Shown here: positions 23,618 to 33,979 of the stretch, piece by piece
How the letters are laid out: each line of letters starts with the position of its first letter
Position numbering within the stretch: the first letter of the stretch is position 1
Assembly (NCBI GenBank): GCA_020881915.1
Contig: JAJFPB010000010.1
Coordinates: forward strand, 1,736,001-1,800,000
Origin: Paramyrothecium sp. XJ0827
Taxonomy: Eukaryota > Ascomycota > Sordariomycetes > Hypocreales > Stachybotryaceae
DNA: 64,000 nt
Reading direction: 5' to 3'
The notes under the pieces: model-generated
Databases searched by the model: none
What the model saw: the letters and a program-made list of their open reading frames with translations, nothing else
What the model was told of the DNA's origin: nothing
Translations under genes and position numbers: made by a program

Positions 23618-24523
23618 TCAGTGGGCTACATGAGTCCTCTTTCCACCGTGGCGGCCGCACCGGTGGGGGTTCTTGGGCGAGCTCATGAAACAGTATGGCT
23701 TGGCTTCCTCGTCGGCGGGCTTGCCGTAGACCTGCTTAATCTCGCAGTATTCGTAGCCTACACCCATCCAGTCTTTCAAGTGACGGTGGAGTTCGCATCG
23801 AGAAATACCGCACTTTCGGCAGTATACCTGGCCCTTGACGCGCAGCTGCTCAAGTTCGCGCTCCTTGACACCCGCCGGGGTGGTGACGGGGTGGACGAGT
23901 GGCGAGGCACCTCGCCAAGCCCATTCCATATCGTTCGGTCCGGAGTAGCGGCTGCACAGCGGCACTCGGCCATTCTTGCGACGATGAATAGCGTACAGCT
24001 TCGAGTGGGCGAGGCCGAGGCAAGCACCGTCAATGGGGTCCAGGAAGTCAAAGAGGTTGTAGTGAAGTTCGGATGGCAGATCGAGAAGACCAAGACGAGG
24101 GGATGGCCGGGGCTGGCCAATGGGAAGGGGCTCGTGATCGGTGACGGAGTAGGAGCGACGTGGGGGTGGCAGCTTCGGTCGTTGAGGAAGCTGAACGCTC
24201 TTCTCTTGGATGGGAGTGGAAGGTGACATGGGAGACGGCGCCTTCGCGAGTGCGAGAGGCTCGTTCTCAGGGATGGCGGCAACAGCTGTCGACTGCTGCG
24301 AAGGATAATGGCCAACGGCATGGTCGCCCTGGTAATCCGTCATCGACCATCCCCGACGTGGCGCCCTCATGATGCCTCGCTTCATGTTGAGCTCTCGAAC
24401 TCGTTGAGCATGCTCCTCTCTCGTCATTGTCTTTCCCTCCTGCTTCCCCCGCCATTCCTCCGGGTTTGTTTGAACAGCCGCTCCATTGTTCGAGTAGGGA
24501 GCGGTGGGCAAGAGCTGCACCAT
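23618..24523 (-). CDS. F-box-like protein with C-terminal Cys/His region
   Basis: A single exon of 301 residues starts at the ATG at 24523. Residues 1-140 look disordered and rich in Pro and charged residues. An F-box-like segment begins at about 143 with LDLPSELHYNLFDFLDP, the usual L-P-x-E-L spacing. F-box proteins recruit substrates to SCF ubiquitin ligases through Skp1. The C-terminal 70 residues carry CRKCGISRC, a following His pair and further Cys residues, which could form a small zinc site. Two matching basic-Ser motifs (RRGWSMTDY near 56-64 and RRSYSVTDH near 122-130) stand out in the disordered part. The substrate is unknown. Confidence 0.78.
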   Translation of the reverse strand: MVQLLPTAPYSNNGAAVQTNPEEWRGKQEGKTMTREEHAQRVRELNMKRGIMRAPRRGWSMTDYQGDHAVGHYPSQQSTAVAAIPENEPLALAKAPSPMSPSTPIQEKSVQLPQRPKLPPPRRSYSVTDHEPLPIGQPRPSPRLGLLDLPSELHYNLFDFLDPIDGACLGLAHSKLYAIHRRKNGRVPLCSRYSGPNDMEWAWRGASPLVHPVTTPAGVKERELEQLRVKGQVYCRKCGISRCELHRHLKDWMGVGYEYCEIKQVYGKPADEEAKPYCFMSSPKNPHRCGRHGGKRTHVAH

Positions 24524-27500
24524 TTTGATTAATGTGAGCTAGGTGCCGTAAATGTGAAAATGATCAAAGCCGACTTGGTCGACACTGAGGTTGCAATCTC
24601 GCAAGGTACGAGCTGTCAATCAAGATGAGGTGCGAGTAATGGGCCTTGAGCAGTTGACACAAGAAACCACAGGTCAGGGGCAAGCGCCAAACCAAGAGGA
24701 GACGCTCGCTGGTAATGAATATATGTCGTGATGCCTTAATAGCAAGCTCATGAAAGTAAAGAGAGGCTATCTAGAAGGGACGACGGTGCGAGGGGGCAAG
24801 TATTTAAAGTGGCCACCAGACCAAGCGCCTGGGAGGGGGAGGAAGGATAACAGTCAGGTACGGATGATGCCGAGGTGGTCCGAGAGGCGGACTATGCGGT
24901 GGTGTGATGGGGCCGGGGATCCATCGTGGGAAATTTTGCACGCAGTCCTCCGACAGGCGACCCATGTGGCAGCCAAAACGGGCCAAGGCAATGGCGATAA
25001 GCTAAATGACTAGCGCCAATGAATCAGGGTCATGATGGAGTAGTCGCTCCAAGTCCAGTACCCATCATGGCAGATGATCACTGCTGTGTTTCGCCAAAAG
25101 ACGTGGAGCAAACGGGACAACGGGACATATCTGGGACCCAAACAGACCCTTTCTGCCGCGAATGCCGTCAAGGCTTCAAGCTCGCAGGCAGATACGGAAG
25201 GCGAAAGGCTTTGCCCGGTGGCGAGACCAGGGTCGGCGGAGAACAGGAGCAACGATATGCGGGCGAAGATGGGCTCGATGCCAAAACAATCCTTGTGCGT
25301 GTCAATTGCTGTGGGCCCTCTGTGTGTTCCGTGATCTGACTGCAGCGTTCTGGACGAGCTGGGAGTTGGTCGGGTGGGTTTTCCCCGGATAAAGCTGAGG
25401 CCCCCCTTCCCTTGCCCTCCGAGGAGGCATATCGTGAATATGGGATGGTGGGGGTGGTCTCGACTCTGTTCAAGAGCGGTGTCGCCGTGTCGACACGCGA
25501 GCGCCATGCCCCTGGCTGTCAAGCATCCCAGATGCGAGTCGAGGTAACAAACGGCAGCCAGTATAGAGGATCGGATCGCCAGGCACCCAGCCCGACCCAA
25601 GAGGCGAGTACGCAGTAACAAAGTTTGACATGGCTTCTAGCGTTAATCTATGCTTCGGCGGCCGAGGTTCTGGTCATTTTCCCCTCGCGTCTGTGAGGTG
25701 TGTATCCTTTGGTTGGTAATTTGTCCCCACTTGAATGATGTGGTGGCATAAATCTTGAGTCGTGTCAAAAAAGGACTGATTCAATTAATCCCGGTCCATT
25801 CCCCTCGCTTTGAGATCGTCTCGCCAAATGGATATTTTCCCTTTGAACGGGGTGCTTTGCGCCCATCCCATCCATTGATCAATAACCGTTCTCGGAGGGG
25901 ATCCATTGACCCGGTCCGGCCTCCCCATCCGTCGCAGAAAAGCTCCACTTTGGCCTCTCAGCCCCGTCTGCGATGCGCAAAAGGCATCATTGCGGAGCCA
26001 AAGATGTCACCAGGCCCATGCTGGGGGTTCCTCGCCACCTCCACAGGGCTTCCATTGTTCGGCCTTGGAACAGCAGGGTGAGCCTCCGGTTCCTTTTCGA
26101 AGCAGCGCGGGTGAAGGGCCGTTGAAGTTCAGCGACTGAGTGAGAGGGGAAGGGTGAAGTTGGATTAATGCAGGTTGAGGCTGAGCGCTCGGTGATACGA
26201 GATGTCGCCGAGGCCGAATGAATGGGCAGACAGACGGTCGTTCTGGCTGGTGGCGTCTTGAAATGTCACCCCACGCTGCAGGCTCTTCGGGTTGAATCGT
26301 GAACCAGGCACTGCCCAACACTTGTTTGCGCATCCGTCTATGTAGGATGCTGTAGTCCAGCTCAGTCTGGTCGTGTCTTCAGCTGCACTTGCCAGAAGAC
26401 TGCAGCGGTAAGGTCTGAGTTTCCGTGTCTCAAGCGCACGAACCACACACGAGACATGCAGAATCGTCCTCAAAACCGGGATTTATGCAGATTGAAAATT
26501 TGTGCCATGGCAACACACACGTCAATGCGTTGGCTGCACACCGGTACCTTCCCTGATGGTATGGCGTCCTTCGAAGCGGTCTGCAGGCACGATGCGAATT
26601 CGAAGCCTTTCTACGTGGGGGTTCCTGCATTGGCTCCAGCTGATGCAGCATCCATCTTGTCCTGGGTGGTCGAAATAACCGCATAGCATTCATTCGCCTT
26701 CCCTTATCTGATTGTTCTAGTGGCCAGAGACGCCGATCCACGTCTTCTTGCAGTCAACGTGCCAACACCGGCATAACCGCATTTCCGCACGCGCTTCCTT
26801 GTTGCGAATTGGTCCAGGTGCTTATATTTATAGCCATCCTTTATGTACGTCGGGTCAATTCGGTTTCTCAAGCCGACCATTCACATTTTGACATGCCCGT
26901 AAGCCGCGATGGTCCGCCAGAAGCCGCTATATCTGATATAGCAACCTCAGAAAAGTAGGAGTTAGGATAGTCTCTGGAAACTTAGGTGGGAAGTTTACCG
27001 GGAATGGCCAGATTCCGAGGGTCTTGTGAGCATTCACAAATGCATAGTCAACATGGTCATGCCGTGTTTCGGCTAGTTATGGACTGACTATGTCTATAAT
27101 CTTTAAGTGAACTTTACCTAGTAAATCAAGATTGACCCCGATAACGTCCATTAGAATTGAAGACCGAAGTGGGATTATCCCTAAATCGCGGTACCGTGCC
27201 TGGGAGGTGGGAAAGCAGCTGGATCCCGAGAGTGGCCTACCCTGCACACATCATGTTGTTAGTATGGCTGGTTCTCCCTCTTCCATGTTGCTTGCTATTG
27301 TTGTGCCTTGGAGGTCCAGGGAAGTAGATCACATGGAAGAGTGGGCTTAGCCTGCTGTAAGACGAGTGGTCACCCCAGGACATCCTTTTAAGCCCAGCGA
27401 GTTAGCTTGCGTTACTTGTCTCCCTTTGGCTACGTTAGCAAGCTTTTTACCTTGGTCCTAAACATGTCAAGGATGCTGGCTCACGAGAGCAGCGATTTAA

Positions 27501-27881
27501 GATGACTTCATACTAGACGCCCGATTGAGGCCAACGATGGACGCGATGCCTTTCAGGACGATGGTAAAGGGGTCTGCCGCACGAATTCATGTCGCAGAGA
27601 TCACGATGGAACGTATCGTTCATGCCTGCATGAGGCGGCGAGCGGTGAGTACCGCAAAACCCCAGCGGAAATCAAATCGGATGGAATACCAGAAAGATAG
27701 AGCCACATGTCGCAGGAACAAGATACTAATTGATTCTTTAATGTCTCTTCAATGCCACGCCTCCCGAAACGCCATATTCTGAACAGCAACCAGTTGGAAT
27801 GGATCTTTTGCACCACTGTTTCTCTGACCACCATGGGATCCGCGAAGCAAAGTTGTTTCTGCACGAACGCTTGCTTTTTCA
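24524..27881. other. Gene-poor stretch
   Basis: About 3.4 kb. The left end should hold the F-box gene promoter and the right end the 3' untranslated region of the dynein light chain gene. The longest open frame (25621-25010, minus, 203 codons) starts at a non-ATG codon and shows no family resemblance. I see no RNA gene or mobile element. Confidence 0.45.
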
Positions 27882-28569
27882 TCAAATGGCAACCCAGATC
27901 AGCATGATGACAACGTCCAAGCCCTTGGCCTCTCCACCGTCGTACTTGAACGTCCACATGCCGTCCTTCTTCTCGTCCCAGTATGCGCCGGTGGCGCTGT
28001 GCATGCCTCGTCGGCCGACGTGGGGCTTGCCATCGGTGGCAGTCGCCTCGGAGCTGGTCGAGACCTGGGCCTCCTCGGCCTTGGAGTCGGTGCCGCCGCG
28101 GGCCTTGTTCAGGGCAGAGGTGGGGACAAGGTGCTGGACGATGGTGCTGTTGCAAGCGAACTTGTAGGAGGGGGCAGAGGCGCCCTCGGGCGTCGATTCG
28201 GAGATGACGGCCTTGAGCAGCGAGTTCTACACGGGGATCGTTCGGTCAGCGCATTCAGGGGCGGGTAACGGCCACCAGCCTCTGGGGCCCGTTTTTACAT
28301 ACAATGATGGTCGAGTTCCATTGCTCCGTCTTCGCGTGGTCGTAGAACTCGGCGCTTCCAATGGCGCTGTTGCAGACCTGTGTTCAGGTACATTAGCAGA
28401 ACGTCCTAGCGATACTGCCTTGGGAAGGGACAGCTGCGAAACGGGCGCGACGTACGTCGGAAGCGATCTGCTTGAGGCGGTTGAGGGCAATAGGCTGCGC
28501 AGACGATTAGCATCAACGGGTCCGTAGCACCAAGCCGAGCCACCGATCTTTACTCACAGGAGTGGCCAT
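27882..28569 (-). CDS. Dynein light chain, Tctex type
   Basis: Predicted cargo-binding light chain of cytoplasmic dynein (DYNLT family), 156 residues. Exons are 28569-28558, 28494-28456, 28377-28303 and 28226-27882, all in phase 0 with donors GTGAGT, GTACGT and GTATGT. The first exon encodes only MATP. The family core is clear: a helical N-terminus with AEFYDHAKTEQWN, then the beta strands YKFACNSTIVQH, RRGMHSATGAYWDEKKDG and KGLDVVIMLIWVAI. Family members are usually near 113 residues. The extra length is mainly a Ser/Ala/Glu-rich insertion of about 35 residues between the first and second strands. The gene is divergent from VTC1. Confidence 0.88.
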
Positions 28570-28880
28570 TGTGGGAAATTAAGGAGGCGTCTGGGACAGG
28601 AGTTGGGAAGCGACGGCAGAAACAAGGTAATTGACGTGCGAAGGGGCAATGCTTGGTGTTTTGTAGGGTAAACGGAAGCAAGAGCCTACGGCTTTATCAA
28701 GGCTGAGATTAGGAAATGGTGGAGGTCCAAATCGACCAGGGGTCAAGTAAACAGTGATCCCCACTTGTGACACGAAATTTGGTTACTTTATGCGTCTGCC
28801 CTCCAGCGTGGTGTTTACAAGCTGTTTGGCTTTCCCGTTTCGGTATCCATGCAGAGCTCGGCCATTCTCTGGGCAAATCC

Positions 28881-28886
28881 CACGTG
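28881..28886. promoter_or_regulatory. CACGTG site, candidate NUC-1/Pho4 box
   Basis: A perfect palindrome about 500 bp upstream of the VTC1 ATG. The motif also binds other bHLH proteins, and one copy is expected about every 4 kb by chance. Confidence 0.4.
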
Positions 28887-29018
28887 ACTTACCATCCCCC
28901 TCTTCGCCTTTGTAGCTCAGGCACCATGGCTGGCCGGTGAAGAAGTATCTTTTGCGGGCGTGTTCTAGGCAAGGTACCTCCACTCTCTCAGGCAAGCTCT
29001 GGGCGAGCACACGTAGCC

Positions 29019-29024
29019 CACGTG
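29019..29024. promoter_or_regulatory. CACGTG site, candidate NUC-1/Pho4 box
   Basis: Second perfect palindrome, about 360 bp upstream of the VTC1 ATG and 138 bp from the first. A related CACACGT lies just upstream at about 29008-29014. Confidence 0.42.
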
Positions 29025-29383
29025 CTCGGTCTAGAGCTCACTGAAATCAGGCCTTGGGGTGGGGGCGAGCCGCTGTGAGCTTGCAGAAAGATCTTTTGCT
29101 TGTCGTCACGATTGCCGGCTGTCCAATCCGAGCAGCGTATTGTCCTTGTGCACACTAGCCTCGTTGACTGGGAGCAACCTTTTCCATTGTCTATTCCCTT
29201 ATTTCTCATTACATCCGTATCCTTCCCGACTGAGACAATTTACCAGCTGCTGCGCTGCCTTCTCGCTCATTACCTCTGCTCTTGGGAGACGCTTCTACGC
29301 TTCTCAATTGCACGCAGTGACTGCCCCAGGCCACCCGACGAACAACAACAACAAATACAGCATCCCAACACCCCACCCTCGGA

Positions 29384-29846
29384 ATGTCTTCCCAACCTCT
29401 CCTCCAGACTGCGCCTGGTACGCTTGCAGCTTCCGCACTCCTAACCGGATGGCGAATTGCCATGGCTGACTGATTCCACAGGCAAGCGTATCGCCCTGCC
29501 TACCCGAGTCGAGCCCAAGGTCTTCTTCGCCAACGAGCGAACCTTCCTGTCATGGCTTAACTTCACCGTCATCCTCGGCGCTCTGGCCATTGGCATGCTC
29601 AACTTTGGCGACCGCGTCGCTTTCATCTCTGCATTCCTGTTCACGGGAGTCGCCATGCTCACCATGATATATGCGCTAATCACGTACCATTGGAGAGCCA
29701 AATCGATTCGGGTGAGGGGGCAGGCTGGTTTCGATGACCGCTTTGGTCCGACGTTCTTGGCCATTATCCTTCTCCTGGCCGTCGTTGTCAACTTCGTGTT
29801 GAGAATTGTGGAGCAGTCTAAGAAGCAGAACAACGGCCAGGTGTAG
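29384..29846 (+). CDS. VTC1: Vacuolar transporter chaperone 1
   Basis: Small membrane subunit of the VTC complex, which makes polyphosphate from ATP and moves it into the vacuole. Exons 29384-29417 and 29482-29846 (donor GTACGC, acceptor CACAG) give 132 residues, the usual length. The spliced start [20 protein letters not shown] and the following [19 protein letters not shown] match the family closely. An unspliced start at 29457 would lose this conserved N-terminus. Three membrane helices make up a DUF202 domain (about 35-55, 63-85 and 105-124). No SPX or catalytic domain is present, as expected for Vtc1. It is divergent from a dynein light chain gene and convergent with the Alba-domain gene. 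Confidence 0.96.
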
Positions 29847-30254
29847 ACGCGGGACAAGACGGCTTAGGAACCAGCATGTGCCTCGCCTCCAGTGGGACAG
29901 TCCCAACCCGCCGAGCGAAGACCATGGCGTGGATGTAGGATGATCCATGTAGATAGTTGTCTTTAGATATGGGATCACACAGCGCTGGATATGAGCGGAA
30001 CTTGGCGTTTGCGCAATGGTGGCTGTCATCATTCATGTTTTATTATGGCAAGATTACCAATAATGGGGCTCAAAGTCCCGAGCAATAAAAAATCAATTTA
30101 CACCTGTCTGGAATTGGGTATCTCGCGTAACGCCTGGTACTCTGAAATCTTTCTCCCGAATGCCATACATGTTGCCTTCATGCCTCAAGCGCCTGTTGGA
30201 GTACTCGTCTGACTTTGATTAGCCAACCATTCAAGGAATATCCCAAGGTGTCGA
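29847..30254. other. Convergent 3' intergenic region
   Basis: These 408 bases hold the 3' ends of VTC1 and the Alba-domain gene. I see nothing else. An AATAAA-like stretch (CAATAAAAAATC) is near 30083 and could serve in 3' end formation. Confidence 0.4.
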
Positions 30255-30890
30255 TCAAGGCTTCGCTTCCTCGCTCCACTGTACGGTGACACCGTTCTTC
30301 AATTTCAACTCTGGAACCGCTTTGACGGAGAGAAATACCCTCAAGGACTTGGCCACCTGTGTCGAGACTGATGGAAGGACAGCCTTCTCAAACCGGCTCT
30401 CCATAACCTCAAAGTCGTCGCTGCCGGAGCCTTCAGTGGCTTCTCCCAATAACGTCTCTTCAACCACATCTTTGAATTTTCTTTCCGAGGTCGGTAGGTC
30501 AAACAGCTGATTGTACTGGTACCATGGCTTGCCCTCTTCGGTCAACACACGCTTGCATTGCTCCACGATTGTAATCAACTTGCAGACATCTGCAGTCCGC
30601 GCATAGAATAAGCCAATGGCTGGGCGCTCGGGTTCGCAAGCGGCTAGGATATGGGATGTGACAGCGGTCACTCGTTTCTGGATCTTGGTAGACGATATGA
30701 CAGACGCTGGTAGGACATTGTATTTCGTTGAGAGCTCGGACAAGACCGCCTGGTGCGGGTCGATCAAAGACAGTCCCTGCGACTGAGCCGCCGGAGCCCG
30801 GAACTTCTTCGATGATGCATCCTTTCGAGCCGATGCGTCTTGAGGCTTTCGCTTTTTGGTGGAGGTGGTGGGCTTTGCAATGGGCGACAT
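30255..30890 (-). CDS. Alba-domain protein, possibly RNase P/MRP subunit-like
   Basis: A single exon of 211 residues starts at the first true ATG, 30890. The N-terminal 45 residues are basic and disordered (KKRKPQ, SSKKFR). The core has the Alba-fold pattern: SSTKIQKRVTAVTSHIL, then a strand AIGLFYARTADVCKLITIVEQ and CKRVL, like the RNA-binding Alba subunits Rpp25/Pop6 and relatives. The C-terminal third is acidic and then returns to a beta-rich end. Alba proteins bind RNA or DNA, and the eukaryotic members act in RNase P and RNase MRP. I can support the fold better than the complex membership, because sequence similarity within Alba subunits is low. Confidence 0.7.
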   Translation of the reverse strand: MSPIAKPTTSTKKRKPQDASARKDASSKKFRAPAAQSQGLSLIDPHQAVLSELSTKYNVLPASVISSTKIQKRVTAVTSHILAACEPERPAIGLFYARTADVCKLITIVEQCKRVLTEEGKPWYQYNQLFDLPTSERKFKDVVEETLLGEATEGSGSDDFEVMESRFEKAVLPSVSTQVAKSLRVFLSVKAVPELKLKNGVTVQWSEEAKP

Positions 30891-33800
30891 TTTGAAGTTC
30901 TGCGGCAAGAAATTCTTTGATAAGGCGAAGAAACATCAGTGATTACTTGAGTTAGTCATGCGCTGACCCTTGCCATGGTGGGGTCCGCCCACGCATCAGT
31001 TCAAAAGGCACATGCAAGGCGACTGGACAGAGCATGTGCGTCCGGGCATCCACAGGGAGAGGTATCTAGTCCTTTGCTCATTCATGTTCCCCGCATTTAC
31101 GATCTTATAGTTGCTTGAAAGACCCGATATCTCTGTGAAAACAAATGCAGTGATCTGTCTTCCTGGGGTCGCTCCATGGATCTCTGCGTAGAAGACAAGC
31201 GCTCAGGTGATCTGGGAAGCACAGGATTGAACAGCTTAACGTTACTATGCGAGTTAAGAATTAAGACCAGGCGTAACTTTGCGTTAGCACCATCTCGACG
31301 CCCATGAAGCGTCGAGTCATGAGAATTGAGCATGCCAACCAATAGCAGAACACAATCGCCTAGTTCTCAAACTTTGTGATTGGATGTGGATAAAGGCTGA
31401 GAACTTGGTGTTTTCTTTTTGATACAGACCTTGCCTCTATGGCCTTCACAAATCTTCAAATGGCCAGACTGCATTTGCTCTTCTTACGTCGGCTTCGCTG
31501 GGGCAAATGACGCAGAAAGAAAAGAGCCTTTGCTCCGTATGGTCGAGTCGTATTATGTGACGTCTTCATGGAGTAGCACGTCCTCGTACGATGAAGCCCC
31601 GGAGCCAGTGGACCCACCAGGGCCATCTAAAGTTGCCGATGCTGCACGTTGCGGTCATGATTGTGATCTGGACCCATGCGAGCTGTGGAGAGCTGCAGCA
31701 GAGCGGACGGAGCAAGCGAAGGGCCCGCACGGGCGGCCTACAGCGAGCATCATAGCGTGCACTGGCGTTGGAGCGTCCTCTGGGAGGAAACGAGATGTGA
31801 TAGCTCGAGTTGCCCAGACGTTCTATCGGGGACCGAATATTACAGGAAAATGTGTGAGCTGCTGATGCATCTGCAACCTGAACACGGAAGACCGGCGATC
31901 ATACAATTGCCTCAACACCAAGCATGCCCTGTGCCTGTCGCTACTTGAATACTCATACAGCCACGGTCCATTGAGGAGGGAGTACAACGCGCGTTCCAGG
32001 CTAGGCTGTGCATGGAGGACTTACCTAGTAGTATGCCAACTCACCAAACGCCAGGCTTTCTAGGTACAGACTTAGAAGGCGTGTGTTCACTCCTGGCAAA
32101 GAAGGCTCAGGACCATACCCCTGCGCATCTAGAAGCCAACACAGAATACTGTGCAGTACAATCGACCTTCTCGTAGCGATTGAATCAATCTCTTTCAATG
32201 GCCTCTATAGAAAACGGCAATGGGACCTGCCTTGGCTTCTTTCTTTTTACCTTTTCTTTTTCGTTGTTTTCTCTTTTACCTTTCTTTTCTTGTGTCCCAG
32301 CCAGCGCCACTTGTTTCTTGGTCTAAATGTTTGTAACCCGTCTCTAACATTCCTTGGACAGCTACCTTAGTTGTGTCTCATGTTGGAGAGGATCTTGGTG
32401 TGGGAGGACTTGGCCTAAAACCACGCCCATAGCTCAATATGTGGTCCACAAGGATGTCATCACAGTCGCTCTTCAGCTCATCGAACCCAAACCACCTCCT
32501 CCGACGATTCACAACCTCCGAGAGTGGCAAGATGCAGAGGCAATCGGGGCCGAAGTGCTCATTTTTTCTCTTCACCCACGCAGCGCGACAACTCCGTCCC
32601 CCGTCGGCTCGCCTGCAACAGCGGTTTCCCCCAGCTCAGGTTGCCGTGTCTCAAAGCTTCTTCAAGGGCTAAAACTTCGTCCTCCTCACACATGCTGGAG
32701 GAGGATAGCTTCGAGTAGTGGCAATCCTGGTTGAGACGGTTGCTTGCCTGAACACGAGTGTAACATGGAAGTCGATCTTAACCACACACCTCCACTACCT
32801 CTTGGCACATGCTTAGTCCCTGGCCACCTTGCCCAATCAATCTGCTCCCGAGCCTCCCCGTCTTGGTTGCTAAAATAACGAGGACAGGTACCCTGTCCCA
32901 ATTAAATGCAGGTCAAGGTATCTTTAAAGCCGGGGCCGGTATTGTACTTTAGGTAGATGGCTGTTACAGCCTGGGAAATGAATTGGGATCAAGAGTTGCT
33001 TGATTTTATTGCTGCATTTGGCGCAGAACTATCCCCAGGCTTGATGACCTTTTTTTTTTCTCCAGTGCACCCTGGCGAAGAATTTTTCCTTGAAAAAACA
33101 AAACAAAAAAACAAGAAAAAGGTATATTGCGAGCAGCTGGCAGAACGGCTGTGCAGATGGGCTGACATGATTGCGCAGCTCTGGGGACTTAGGACGGGGC
33201 CCTCCGCTGGAGAGCTGATATGATTGGATGCTGCCTCCAGAGTGGAGCCTGGTGCAGCTGGCGGATCCATACACAACACCCCCCCCTTGCAGATGCAGAT
33301 TGGTTCTCTTCCCTCTGAATGGCCCACCTCCAAAACAATCTCTCCTCCACCACACCATCATCGCACCCCATCAACCAAGCGCTCCTCCCTTTCTATTGCC
33401 CGAGCAGAGCGACTCCTCAGCCAGCAAGGTGTGCGTGTGTCAGACTCCCACCAGAAACCATTTCATCGCCCCCCAAAGTTACCCGACGGGCGCCTTCCTT
33501 TGCGCTGCATTTCCTCCCTTTCCTCCTTTCTCCTGTCATCCCTCTCCCTACCACCCAAACACTGACCAAAATCTTTTACCTCTCCTTTTCACTCGACTCT
33601 CGTCCTCGACTCCAGGACCAGTACGCGATCCGAGGCTTTCGCTAGCGCTCGTTTCTCTTCCCCTTTTTCTCTTCTCATTTCCCGCCCGGGGTCGCGCCGC
33701 ACTTTCGGGGAGCTTGCCTGCTGAGCTGACCTTGTTTGCGACCGACGTGCTTTCTGAGGGGGCCACATCATCGCTCACCCGCTCACGCCCACGCCCCCCT

Positions 33801-33979
33801 TGGCTTTGCCTCAACCGGTTAAGAACCTTATTGGCCGACTCGCTTACATCAGCATACATCGCATCGCCACGCAGCGACCACTCCTATCCAGTGTTGCTGC
33901 CTCGTCTTGCTTGGACGGTCCGTTTGCGCCTTTGTCGCAACACACATTCACGCTCCCTCTCCCTTTGTAGGGCGTGCTC
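30891..33979. promoter_or_regulatory. Long divergent intergenic region with pyrimidine-rich leader
   Basis: About 3.1 kb between the divergent Alba-domain and Ahc1-like genes. Pyrimidine tracts lie at about 32229-32300 and across 33475-33700. The latter probably belongs to the leader of the Ahc1-like gene. A plus-strand frame from 33228 stays open for 311 codons, but it is made of Ser/Pro/Leu from this tract and then runs over the real coding frame. One small open frame at 31539-31865 is listed separately. Confidence 0.45.
31539..31865 (+). CDS. Small hypothetical open frame
   Basis: A true ATG at 31539 opens 108 codons. The middle is acidic, with a short Cys/His cluster (CGHDCDLDPCELW) that would be unusual in random sequence. 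I recognise no family and see no intron. The frame is also open for 40 codons upstream of the ATG. It lies alone in a large intergenic region. It may be spurious. Confidence 0.18.
   Translation: MVESYYVTSSWSSTSSYDEAPEPVDPPGPSKVADAARCGHDCDLDPCELWRAAAERTEQAKGPHGRPTASIIACTGVGASSGRKRDVIARVAQTFYRGPNITGKCVSC

Larger units (their letters stand above)
28570..29383. promoter_or_regulatory. Divergent promoter of dynein light chain gene and VTC1
   Basis: These 814 bases separate the two divergent starts. Two CACGTG palindromes lie at 28881-28886 and 29019-29024. CACGTG is the core site of Pho4/NUC-1 type bHLH regulators of phosphate genes, and VTC1 is a known phosphate-regulon gene in yeast. The right part (about 29100-29383) is pyrimidine-rich and probably transcribed leader. 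Confidence 0.5.

Noticed and set aside
23477..24226. 249-codon plus-strand open frame over the F-box gene
   Set aside because: It overlaps the minus-strand gene, which has an F-box motif and a Cys/His cluster.
25010..25621. 203-codon minus-strand open frame between the F-box and dynein light chain genes
   Set aside because: Non-ATG start, mixed composition and no family resemblance; likely chance.
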